A DNA stretch of 64,000 nt from Desulfocucumis sp964643075. GTDB lineage: Bacteria > Bacillota > Desulfotomaculia > Desulfotomaculales > Desulfocucumaceae. Position numbers and translations under genes: made by a program. Below, piece by piece: positions 56,530-64,000 of the stretch. The notes under the pieces were generated by a model, which did not search any database, was not told where the DNA came from, and saw only the letters and a program-made list of their open reading frames with translations. How positions within the stretch are numbered: position 1 is the stretch's first letter; the number at the start of each line of letters is the position of its first letter. The DNA is taken from positions 1 through 64,000 of the forward strand of contig CAZXQO010000001.1 of the NCBI GenBank assembly GCA_964643075.1, given 5' to 3'.

Positions 56530-57897
56530 TTATCCAATCATTATTTTATCTTCGGGGTATTTTATCTTTTGCGCTTTCCTGGTCCTCTGGGTTAGAGCAA
56601 AAACGGCAGTGATAGTGCCCACCCGGCCAAGAAACATAGTCATGATGATTAACAACCTGCCCGCATGGCTCAACTCCGGAGTCAGGCCCATGGAAAGCCC
56701 CACGGTGCCGAAAGCCGAAACAGTCTCAAATAACACCAGCAGGAAATTCTCCTGGTTTTCCACTACCATCAGAGCTATGCTTACTGTTACCACCAGGGTA
56801 ATGGCTAGCAAAAGCACAGCAAGTGCCTTTATAACCTGGTCCTGTGTAATGGTTCGCCTGAACACCTGGGTAAAAAGCTTACCCCTGACCAGGGAAAGCA
56901 CCGCTAATCCCAGTATGGAAAAGGTGGTTGTCTTGATACCGCCCCCGGTCGAACCCGGTGAGGCCCCGATGAACATAAGAATAACAATCAGAAATTGTGT
57001 GTAGCTATGAAGATGGGCGATGTCCAGTGTGTTGAACCCTGCCGTCCTGGGTGTAGCCGACTGAAAAAAAGAAGCCATGAACATGCCCCAGGGGCTTAAC
57101 CCCTTGAGCATGTTGTCATGTTCAAAAAGGAATATCAGCAGGGTGCCGGCAGCCAGTAAGACTGCCGTTGTTAATAAAGCCAACTTGGTATGAGTAAACA
57201 GTGCCTTTCTCTTTCGATAATTCAATACGTCGATGATAACACTGAAACCTATACCCCCTATGATAAAAAGCGTGGCAATAGAAAGTGTAACAGTAGTGTC
57301 GCCCACATAACCGGTAATGGATCTGAATCCGCCGAAAAGATCAAATCCGGCATTGTTAAAAGCACTTATGGAATGAAAGATTCCGAACCAAACGGCCTTG
57401 GGATAACCCATGTCCATGCTCCAGCGGACGGACAGTATGGCAGCGAAAAACATTTCCAGCAAAAAAGTAGTAATCAAAACATATTTACTTAGCCTTACAA
57501 TACCCTGAAGGCTGTTTTGATTCAACGATTCCTGCAATATAAGCCTGTTTCTTAAGCCGATTTTTTTTCCCATGAGGAGGTAAATAAAGGTGGCCATAGT
57601 CATAAAACCTAATCCGCCAATTTGTATGAGCAGCAATATAATAAACTGACCGGCGTGGGACCAGTAGGTACCGGTATCCACCACCACCAGGCCGGTGACG
57701 CATACCGCAGAGGTGGAAGTAAACAGGGCGGTGGTAAATTCAGTATACTGGCCGCTGGCTGAAGAAAAGGGCAAGGATAAAAAAGCTGCCCCCAGCAGGA
57801 TGGTCAGGGCAAACCCCACCACCAGCAGCTGCGGGGGAGTAAAATTGATTTTGTTTTTCATAAAGTTTGGTTTTTCACTGTTCCCCAAAAGTTGCAT
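56530..57897 (-). CDS. ktrB: KtrB/TrkH family potassium transporter
   Basis: 455 residues with four pore repeats. Selectivity-filter regions include STSAVCVTGLVVVDTG, SISAFNNAGFDLFGG, SATPRTAGFNTLDIA and ETVSAFGTVGLSMGLTPE; each carries the single conserved Gly. It forms the K+ (or Na+) conducting subunit of Ktr systems. The regulatory KtrA gene is not adjacent. GGAGGAAAA precedes the ATG. A CTGCCTGG/CCAGGCAG hairpin lies 55-90 bp upstream without an obvious role. Confidence 0.93.
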   Translation of the reverse strand: MQLLGNSEKPNFMKNKINFTPPQLLVVGFALTILLGAAFLSLPFSSASGQYTEFTTALFTSTSAVCVTGLVVVDTGTYWSHAGQFIILLLIQIGGLGFMTMATFIYLLMGKKIGLRNRLILQESLNQNSLQGIVRLSKYVLITTFLLEMFFAAILSVRWSMDMGYPKAVWFGIFHSISAFNNAGFDLFGGFRSITGYVGDTTVTLSIATLFIIGGIGFSVIIDVLNYRKRKALFTHTKLALLTTAVLLAAGTLLIFLFEHDNMLKGLSPWGMFMASFFQSATPRTAGFNTLDIAHLHSYTQFLIVILMFIGASPGSTGGGIKTTTFSILGLAVLSLVRGKLFTQVFRRTITQDQVIKALAVLLLAITLVVTVSIALMVVENQENFLLVLFETVSAFGTVGLSMGLTPELSHAGRLLIIMTMFLGRVGTITAVFALTQRTRKAQKIKYPEDKIMIG

Positions 57898-58016
57898 TTT
57901 TCCTCCGGACCATATCCGTTAACTTCCCAAAATCAATTATAATCTATTTTTCCTGCCTGGGATAAAAAATATATCCAGGCAGCCCGCTGTTTTTCATTGG
58001 CCGGCTACCTGAATTC

Positions 58017-59891
58017 TTATTTTTCCTGCTCGATAGCCCTTTCCATAATCCTGTACATGCGGTCCACCATGTCCCGGGGATCAGCTATCAGACCTGCGGA
58101 AATCAATGCGTTGTCATAAAGCTGCTCCGCAGCCAGTCTGGCGAAATCCTCATCTTTGGCCCGGAGTTCCTCCAGACCCTTAATTAGTTTGTGCCTGGAG
58201 TTTATCTCCAGCGCTTTTCTTCCCAAGGCTGCCGTATCTTTGTTGACCATCTGCATTACCCGTTGCATGGTTCCGGTCATGTAACTATCCAGGTTTATGA
58301 TCACCGCCGGGCTATCCACCAGACGGGTGGATTCCCTCACCTCGCTTACCTTGTCGCCCAACAATTGCTGCAGCCAGGTGGTCAGGTTGGCCAGGACCAG
58401 GCTGTCCAGCTTCTCCTCCTGGTTTTGTTCATTTTTCTCCACCCCTGGAAGATCCAATTCAGATTGGTCGGCGGAAACCAGTTTTTTACCCTTATATTCT
58501 CCCAGATTATTCAAAACGAAATCATCAATTGGCTCATGAGTATATATCACTTCGATTCCCCTTGTCCTGAATGCCTCCAGGTAAGGGCCAGCTTCAATAA
58601 CCTGGCGATTGGGGCCATTGATAAAATAAATGTTATTCTGGTTTTCTATCATGCGGTCTAAGTATTCATCCAGGGAAACGTATTTTCCAGACTCCGATTG
58701 CGATGATTCAAAACGCAACAGCGGTGCTATGTCGTTTCTGTGCTGAAAATCTGAGGTAGCCCCCTCTTTCAGGAAAATACCGAAGGTTTCCCAGAATTTA
58801 ATGTATTTCTCCTGGTCGTTCCTGGCCTGCTCGCCTAGGTATTTCAGAAAACGACCGGTTATGACCCGGCGCAGTTTGGCCATCAGGGCGCTGTCCTGCA
58901 TGGTTTCCCGGGAAATATTCAAAGGAATCTCCTCGCTGTCCACAACCCCTTTTAAGAAGCGCAGCCATTCGGGCAGCAGTCCCTCGGCGTGTTGCTGAAT
59001 AAGTACTTTACGGCTGTACAGATTTACCCCTGGCTCTGTCTTACCGAAGCCGTACTTTTCGTAATTGCTGGCGGGCACAAACAGCAGTGCGTTGATGGAC
59101 AAAGGTGCGTCCGCACTGAAATGAAGCCTGTACATTGGCTCATCGAAGGCATTTGCTATATATTTATAAAACCCTGTGTAATCCTCTTCTGTTATTTCAT
59201 TTTTATTTAGGGTCCAGATGGCCTGAATATCATTTACCTTTTCTTCCCCCAGCATAATGGGGAAGGGTACAAAGCCGGAATATCTTTTAATTATTCTCTT
59301 TATGGTATCGGGTGAGGCGAATTCAGCTGCTGCTTCTTTAAGTTCCAGCACTATCCTGGTACCCCGGCTGAGCCCATCCTCAGCGTCAATGGAATAATTC
59401 CCCACACCATCCGATACCCACCGGTACCCCTGGGAATCAGGCTGATAGGAGCGGGTAAACAGCTGAACTCTGTTGGCCACCATGAAGGCGGAATAAAACC
59501 CCACCCCGAACTGGCCTATAAGATTGACATCCCTTTGCCCAGTCTCGCTCAGGTGCCTCAGAAAGGCTTTGGAGCCGGAATGGGCTATGGTTCCCAGGTT
59601 TTCCTCCAGTTCTTCCCTGGTCATACCTATCCCAGTATCGCAAATGGAGATGGTTTTATCCTTATCATTCACTGCTATAGTTATTTCCAGAGGCAATTCG
59701 GAGTCCCGGGCTTCCTTCTCCGTAATCCTTACATAGCGTAGTTTTTCCAGCGCGTCAGCGGCGTTGGAAATCAATTCCCGCAAGAATATTTCCCGGTCCG
59801 TATAAAGGGAGTTAATGACAATATCCAAAAGTTGCTTTACTTCCGCTTTGAATTCCATGGTTTCCGTTTTTGTGGTGGTCTCATCCGACAT
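58017..59891 (-). CDS. htpG: Hsp90 chaperone HtpG
   Basis: 624 residues, standard size. The N-terminal GHKL ATPase has YTDREIFLRELISNAADALE, ICDTGIGMTREELEENLGTI, AHSGSKAF and IGQFGVGFYSAFMVA; the middle domain has IPLNISRETMQDSALMAKL; the C-terminal dimer domain follows. It is an ATP-driven folding chaperone. I chose the ATG at 59891 (GGAGG nine nucleotides before); the ATG at 59900 overlaps the ribosome site. Monocistronic. Confidence 0.97.
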   Translation of the reverse strand: MSDETTTKTETMEFKAEVKQLLDIVINSLYTDREIFLRELISNAADALEKLRYVRITEKEARDSELPLEITIAVNDKDKTISICDTGIGMTREELEENLGTIAHSGSKAFLRHLSETGQRDVNLIGQFGVGFYSAFMVANRVQLFTRSYQPDSQGYRWVSDGVGNYSIDAEDGLSRGTRIVLELKEAAAEFASPDTIKRIIKRYSGFVPFPIMLGEEKVNDIQAIWTLNKNEITEEDYTGFYKYIANAFDEPMYRLHFSADAPLSINALLFVPASNYEKYGFGKTEPGVNLYSRKVLIQQHAEGLLPEWLRFLKGVVDSEEIPLNISRETMQDSALMAKLRRVITGRFLKYLGEQARNDQEKYIKFWETFGIFLKEGATSDFQHRNDIAPLLRFESSQSESGKYVSLDEYLDRMIENQNNIYFINGPNRQVIEAGPYLEAFRTRGIEVIYTHEPIDDFVLNNLGEYKGKKLVSADQSELDLPGVEKNEQNQEEKLDSLVLANLTTWLQQLLGDKVSEVRESTRLVDSPAVIINLDSYMTGTMQRVMQMVNKDTAALGRKALEINSRHKLIKGLEELRAKDEDFARLAAEQLYDNALISAGLIADPRDMVDRMYRIMERAIEQEK

Positions 59892-60095
59892 TATCCGCAT
59901 CCTCCTTATATTTCATGTAAAGTAAACCGGTAACGGAATTTACTGTTGCTAGAGCCAACATTCCCCGGTTTCCGTATAATATTATACCTATCCGCGGTTT
60001 AACGCAAAAGGTCTTTTTGTCGGGCGGGCACTGGGTATTTATATTCTTTGATGATAATATATAATTAATATTCAATCACCATCTAGGGAGGAAAT

Positions 60096-60689
60096 ATGAG
60101 AAAACGACTGGGCCTGGACATCGACGGAGTCATTGCCGACTCCCAGACAATTATTATTGAAAATTTGAACCAGATATTTAATACAAATTATTTTAAAAAA
60201 GATTTTATCAATTTTGATCCGCTGCAAATGTTCGGGGTTGATTGGGACTCCATAGATCGCCTTATAATGGAACAAGAGCTGGATATAATAGAAAGGGCTA
60301 AACCCATTGCAGGCGCAACGGAAATTATTGAGCTACTGCACACTGAGTTTTCCATCCATCTTATATCGGCCCGCACCCGGTCATATTTTAATCATACGGT
60401 TGACTGGCTGAATAAAAACAGCATAGCTTACGACAATCTGATTCTGCTGGGTCATCACGATAAACGCCGCTCATGCATGGAAGAAAATGTTTGCCTGTTC
60501 GTAGAAGACAACAAGAAAAACGCTCACCAGATAAGCTCCTGCGGCATTCCCGTGTATCTGTTCGATGCAACCTACAACCAGGGTCAGCTACCCGGTTCAA
60601 TACGCAGGGTATATACCTGGACCGAACTGCTAAATCATATAATGTCTGACTTTCAGCACCTCTCCAACAGACTGGGTGGAAACCAGTAA
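60096..60689 (+). CDS. HAD-family nucleotidase (NT5C/YqfW-like)
   Basis: 197 residues. HAD motif I LGLDIDGVIADSQ (DxDG), motif II in IHLISARTRS (S/T plus Arg), and a late acidic site, LFVEDNKKNAHQI. A helical cap lies between motifs I and II. The best relatives are 5'(3')-deoxyribonucleotidase-like HAD proteins. GGGAGGAAAT precedes the ATG. The next, broken gene begins 13 nt downstream. Confidence 0.85.
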   Translation: MRKRLGLDIDGVIADSQTIIIENLNQIFNTNYFKKDFINFDPLQMFGVDWDSIDRLIMEQELDIIERAKPIAGATEIIELLHTEFSIHLISARTRSYFNHTVDWLNKNSIAYDNLILLGHHDKRRSCMEENVCLFVEDNKKNAHQISSCGIPVYLFDATYNQGQLPGSIRRVYTWTELLNHIMSDFQHLSNRLGGNQ

Positions 60690-60701
60690 ATTGGTTTACA
60701 G

Positions 60702-61279
60702 GTGGTTAGACGGGTAATTATGGAAGATCTAGCCCCAGTTTGGGATATATCTGAAACATTGCTGGACTGGGGTCTAAGAATAAAATTCGGTCATACTAAA
60801 AATATTCTCACCTGGCCCGAATTTAAAAATATAGTAGAACAAAACAAGGCCAACGGACTTTGGATAAGTTGCTGGCGTTTCCCTCCTCGTTTTACAGTTG
60901 GTCAGACAGGTCAATATTTATAAATCTGCCCGACCATACGAAAAAAAGAGCCAGGGGTTACAACGCCCCGGTACACGAATTCGGCCACGCCTGCCATCAC
61001 CTATTGCGGGACAAATATTCTGTACTGGACAGTAATATTTCATCACTTTATGCTGCCCGGAAGGACGCCAAACGGTTTATTGACCCCTATTCAAATGTAA
61101 GCGCCGAAGAATTTTTTGCCCAGTCTTTTATGCATTTCCACAATACCAAATTTTCGCTGTACCCGGCGGTAAAGACAAAACGGGGTTTGAAAATTTTTGA
61201 TCCGGAGCTATTTACATTTATTTCCGGACTAATGAAGTATATAAAAGGTTCCCGCTGGCCCCCCGATGAAGAAGCTTAA
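60702..61279 (+). pseudogene. Frameshifted lethal-factor-like zinc metalloprotease gene
   Basis: Two overlapping frames make one ~190-residue protein. The first (from 60702; ATG at 60720) ends at 60923. The second, open from 60860, carries VHEFGHACHHLLRDKYSVLD with the HExxH zinc motif and SNVSAEEFFAQSFMHFHNT, whose EExFA segment gives the third ligand, as in anthrax-toxin lethal-factor-like (ATLF) domains. The shift lies within 60860-60923. There is no signal peptide. It may be a single sequencing error or true decay. Confidence 0.65.
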
Positions 61280-61300
61280 AAAAACAACCTCTGAGTCAAA

Positions 61301-61594
61301 TCAGAGCAAATTTTCCTCAATCCATTTCCTAACGTCACCGGTAATGGGATATATATTATCCCTGGGCTTGGTTAAGCCCTGATCCTGCAGCGCTTTATCC
61401 AATAACTCCCGGTCTGGCTGCTGCTGCAATATGTTACTGTCGCTTAGTCTTTTCTTCATGCGGTACAAGGCCAGCCTCGGCACGCCGTCGAAGACGTCAA
61501 TGACGAAACCGAAGCCAACACTGCGGTTGTTGAACTCATCTTTCAAATCAAAGTCCCAGATAACCCCATCCTTTATACTTTCTAGCACTCCCAT
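61301..61594 (-). CDS. Hypothetical protein
   Basis: 97 residues, soluble, no Cys. FGFVIDVFDGVPRLALYRMK suggests a small beta-rich domain, and the C terminus ITGDVRKWIEENLL a helix. AAAGGAGAATTGAT precedes the ATG, supporting a real gene. No family recognised; the 3' end converges with the broken protease gene. Confidence 0.6.
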   Translation of the reverse strand: MGVLESIKDGVIWDFDLKDEFNNRSVGFGFVIDVFDGVPRLALYRMKKRLSDSNILQQQPDRELLDKALQDQGLTKPRDNIYPITGDVRKWIEENLL

Positions 61595-61750
61595 ATCAAT
61601 TCTCCTTTACCTGGTGTGTTTTCGTTACTATTCAGGTACTCAGAATTCAGAATATTTCGAGACGATAAACCGTTCTCTCATGCTGACTCCTGACTAGTTA
61701 CGTATTTTCTATTCTTTACAGAATATTTTTTGCTCTGCATGAAAAATTTT

Positions 61751-62293
61751 TCAAACGCATTTTTTCTTTCCCGGGAATACGCCCCCCCTAATGCCCCGGG
61801 TATCGGAGATGTGGTAAAAAGCACTAGGCTGAATGCATTCAAGAAGGTCAAGAGCCCTGTCCAGGTCTTTTCTTTTCAGATTGACAAATAATATTATTCT
61901 GTCTCCGTCCCTACCCTCACCCTGCACGCTGGTCACTCCGAAGCCCTGGGCCCTCAGACCCTCGATAATTTCCTTTACTTTATCCGCCTTGGGGAAAATC
62001 TGTAGTGATAAAAATCCCAGGGCCATTTTACTATCTATCAAACTCCCCACATAGTTACCTGTGGCAAAACCTCCGGCATAAGCTACAATTTTCAGTGGAT
62101 CGGTCAAACCCCCTGCCAGCACCTGGTTTAGCGCCAGTATAAATACCGACACCTCAACAAAGCCTATTGCGGCTGCCAGCAGGCGGCGGTCCCTGGTCAG
62201 CATCAATATCCTGATTACATCCAGTGACATGTCCACAACCCTTGCTGAAAAAATAAACAGGTAGCCCAGCAACAAGGGAATCCAACTGTCCAT
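61751..62293 (-). CDS. DUF2179/DUF5698 (UPF0316) membrane protein
   Basis: 180 residues. Three helices (WIPLLLGYLFIFSARVVDMS, LAAAIGFVEVSVFILALNQV, KIVAYAGGFATGNYVGSLID) are followed by a cytoplasmic DUF2179 domain (GFGVTSVQGEGRDGDRIILF, LLECIQPSAFYHISDTRGI). The family is widespread in Firmicutes, with no defined function; the C-terminal domain may bind a nucleotide or ion. GGGGAGGTTCTTC precedes the ATG at 62293. Confidence 0.88.
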   Translation of the reverse strand: MDSWIPLLLGYLFIFSARVVDMSLDVIRILMLTRDRRLLAAAIGFVEVSVFILALNQVLAGGLTDPLKIVAYAGGFATGNYVGSLIDSKMALGFLSLQIFPKADKVKEIIEGLRAQGFGVTSVQGEGRDGDRIILFVNLKRKDLDRALDLLECIQPSAFYHISDTRGIRGGVFPGKKKCV

Positions 62294-62460
62294 GAAGAAC
62301 CTCCCCGAATTGAAATGGGAACACTTATAAAGCGTTCCCAATTTCTATTAATTAATTTATTCCATATAATAACCTGAATTCCTGCAAGATTGTTAAACAT
62401 TACCGATGTTCCAGTTCCTCAAGAGGCTTCTCATCTCCAGCAGATCAGCTTTTCCTATTA

Positions 62461-63615
62461 TTATCCGGAAACATCCTGTTTCGTTACAATCAGTGATTGA
62501 TAGCAGGCCATTTGTTTAAGAGCGCAGTTGCATGAGGAAATTTTCCCGGCGTTTTCTTTGGCCCGACGAGACATTTTTTCTCTTAAGCCGTCGTCGGACA
62601 GCAGCAATACTACTTTTTCTATAAATTCATCCAGATCCAGGTTCGTGAGGAAGCCGTCCAAACCGTCTTCCACCATCTCACTAACACCATAAGCCCTTAC
62701 CGCCACCACCGGCATGCCTGCCGCCTTAGCCTCAGCGATGACCAGACCCTGTGTTTCTGTAACCGAGGTAAAAACAAATATATCTGCAGAACTATAACAG
62801 TGGACAACTTCTTGCCAGGGCAGCCTGCCGGTAAATATGACTTCACCGTCCAGCCCCAGGCGCTGCACCTTCTTTTTTAATTTTTCCTCCTCCGGGCCGC
62901 TTCCCACCAGAACAAGGCAACTTTCCTGTCGCCGGCTGTGGATAGCGCTGAAGGCCTCCAATAAAAGGTTAACGTTTTTCTCCACACCTAGTCTGCCCAC
63001 GAACAGCAATATTTTTTTATCTGACCGGATAGAATATTTTTCTTTTAACCAGTTTTTTTCGCCGCTGCTCAACTTATCAATTTCGATACCTGTGGGAATG
63101 CTTTCAATTCTAGCCTTTACCCCCAATTTTCCCAGATGCTCGGCAACTATTTCAGTAGGTGCTATTACCAAATCGCACCCGTTGCAAAAATCCCGGCAGA
63201 CCCGCCTGGTTATTTCCTTTGTGATCTCCTGCCCCAAGGGTACGTAATGCACATACTGATCATAAAGGGTATGAAAGGTAAAAACCAGGGGAATGCCCAT
63301 TCTCCTGGCGTATTTCGCCCCCAGTCTCCCCAACAGAAAAGGAGAGTGGACGTGTATGATGTCCAAATCCAGTTTGCGCATCACCGGTTTGAGCTTGATG
63401 GAAAAGGGTATCGCCAATGAATAATCGGGGTTGGTCGGGGCCGGCAGGGATGCAAACCGGAAAATCCTGTTCTCCTTTTGGCACCTTGGGTAACTTGGCG
63501 CAAATATATATATATCATGCCCCATGTCAGTAAGTTCTCTGGTAAATACCTCTATTGAACGCACCACACCACTGGTATAAGGCAGATAACTGTCTGTAAA
63601 AACCCCTATTTTCAT
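62461..63615 (-). CDS. GT4 family glycosyltransferase
   Basis: 384 residues, GT-B fold. The N terminus KIGVFTDSYLPYTSGVVRSI and HSPFLLGRLGAKYARRMG are typical of diacylglycerol or phosphatidylinositol glycosyltransferases; FVGRLGVEKNVNLLLEAF and FTSVTETQGLVIAEAKAAGM (the E-x7-E donor motif) are GT4 hallmarks. The likely acceptor is diacylglycerol (membrane glucolipid). The ATG at 63615 fits the ribosome site TGGGAG better than the ATG at 63630. Confidence 0.9.
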   Translation of the reverse strand: MKIGVFTDSYLPYTSGVVRSIEVFTRELTDMGHDIYIFAPSYPRCQKENRIFRFASLPAPTNPDYSLAIPFSIKLKPVMRKLDLDIIHVHSPFLLGRLGAKYARRMGIPLVFTFHTLYDQYVHYVPLGQEITKEITRRVCRDFCNGCDLVIAPTEIVAEHLGKLGVKARIESIPTGIEIDKLSSGEKNWLKEKYSIRSDKKILLFVGRLGVEKNVNLLLEAFSAIHSRRQESCLVLVGSGPEEEKLKKKVQRLGLDGEVIFTGRLPWQEVVHCYSSADIFVFTSVTETQGLVIAEAKAAGMPVVAVRAYGVSEMVEDGLDGFLTNLDLDEFIEKVVLLLSDDGLREKMSRRAKENAGKISSCNCALKQMACYQSLIVTKQDVSG

Positions 63616-63700
63616 TGTATAATCTCCCATTAAGTAACCATAATTGGTATGTAACTGAAAACTTTGTTTATTATATCATAATTTCCCTGGCCAACGTAAT

Positions 63701-64000
63701 TTAAACCTCCGCGTTCCAAATATAGGAAACGTTGAAAATCCTCCACTTTCCACTTTCTTTATTAATATGGTATACGGCACTTCCCCTCTGCCTTCCTCCC
63801 GTTGTGCAGTCCTCCACATCAATTACCGCCGTAACTGTGGCTTGATTGTCATCTTGCTGCTTAACATTTATTGAAACTAAGACTGCCCTGCTGTACCAAT
63901 CCGTATTCTTTTTTTTAAATTCCCAGGCATCCCTGGATAACTTTTTTAAGAGCTGTCCTTCGTAATAATTACCCAGTATTTTTTCAATACATCCGGCATC
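63701..64000 (-). CDS. Partial hypothetical protein at the window edge
   Basis: 99 C-terminal residues; the start lies beyond 64000. SRDAWEFKKKNTDWYSRAVL followed by TAVIDVEDCTTGGRQRGSAV and WRIFNVSYIWNAEV resembles an NTF2-like/SnoaL-type C-terminal half. No product can be named. Confidence 0.55.
   Translation of the reverse strand, partial: DAGCIEKILGNYYEGQLLKKLSRDAWEFKKKNTDWYSRAVLVSINVKQQDDNQATVTAVIDVEDCTTGGRQRGSAVYHINKESGKWRIFNVSYIWNAEV

Noticed and set aside
1..64000. CRISPR arrays, rRNA and tRNA genes
   Set aside because: No regularly spaced direct repeats, no rRNA-like conserved blocks and no cloverleaf with a GTTCRA T-arm were noticed on reading both strands.

Overview
The window looks like chromosomal DNA of a strict or near-strict anaerobic, spore-forming, low-to-mid GC Firmicute. 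The gene set suggests the Peptococcaceae (Desulfotomaculum/Pelotomaculum type). Points in favour are YheC/YheD-type spore-coat ATP-grasp genes, a spore-type GH18 remnant, rubredoxin, rubrerythrin, desulfoferrodoxin and flavodiiron genes, an S-layer homology protein, strong AGGAGG ribosome binding sites, TTG and GTG starts, and a dispersed family of about 65-bp GGGGACA...TGTCCCC repeats. The taxonomic placement is inference.

Layout. 1-7 kb is a decayed accessory stretch: a doubly broken conserved gene, a structured 135-bp inverted-repeat element, a lipase remnant, MgtC, a GntR regulator with an IlvD/Edd dehydratase, and a truncated IS fused to a truncated GH18 gene. 7.2-19.8 kb is one long minus-strand gene set. 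In transcription order it holds two tandem MurF-like ligases, PEP mutase fused to a nucleotidyltransferase, phosphonopyruvate decarboxylase, a nucleotidyltransferase fused to 2-aminoethylphosphonate (AEP) transaminase, Nudix, NlpC/P60, and three YheC/YheD-type proteins. A promoter-like sequence resembling a mother-cell sigma (SigK/SigE) site precedes the first gene. This is my main candidate for an undescribed system: sporulation-linked synthesis of an AEP-containing peptide, glycopeptide or coat polymer.

20.3-25.9 kb encodes a molybdenum hydroxylase of the xanthine dehydrogenase family with its MocA and XdhC maturation factors. 25.9-35.6 kb is an oxygen and ROS defence region (desulfoferrodoxin, rubredoxin, divergent superoxide dismutase, rubrerythrin, a FixX-like ferredoxin, flavodiiron protein, a rubredoxin/flavin-reductase fusion, a ferritin-like protein). 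It is interrupted by a two-kinase, one-regulator signalling operon. 36.0-43.8 kb is a minus-strand operon: S-layer protein, membrane-anchored Ig-like protein, FecCD-type permease, ATPase, binding lipoprotein and a TiaS-like protein. Its leader appears to carry two tandem Moco/Tuco-type riboswitch aptamers, each followed by its own intrinsic terminator, so the transporter is predicted to carry molybdate or tungstate.

44.2-47.0 kb has a ferredoxin and a double-cubane-cluster-type protein/activator pair. 47.2-51.1 kb is an arsenic resistance locus (arsR-arsM and arsR-acr3-phosphoesterase-thioredoxin-like), with an orphan cobalamin-riboswitch-like leader just upstream. 51.3-54.6 kb holds an Fe-S flavoprotein-like gene and a TauE-PadR-ModA-like operon. 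54.7-64 kb is ordinary: a 140-bp foldback element, an APC permease, KtrB, HtpG, a HAD nucleotidase, a broken lethal-factor-like metalloprotease, small hypotheticals, a GT4 glycosyltransferase and a partial gene at the edge.

Molybdenum/tungsten is a recurring theme (hydroxylase, MocA, XdhC, Moco-like RNA, FecCD transporter, ModA-like protein). No rRNA, tRNA or CRISPR array was seen. All calls come from reading the sequence; no database search was run.
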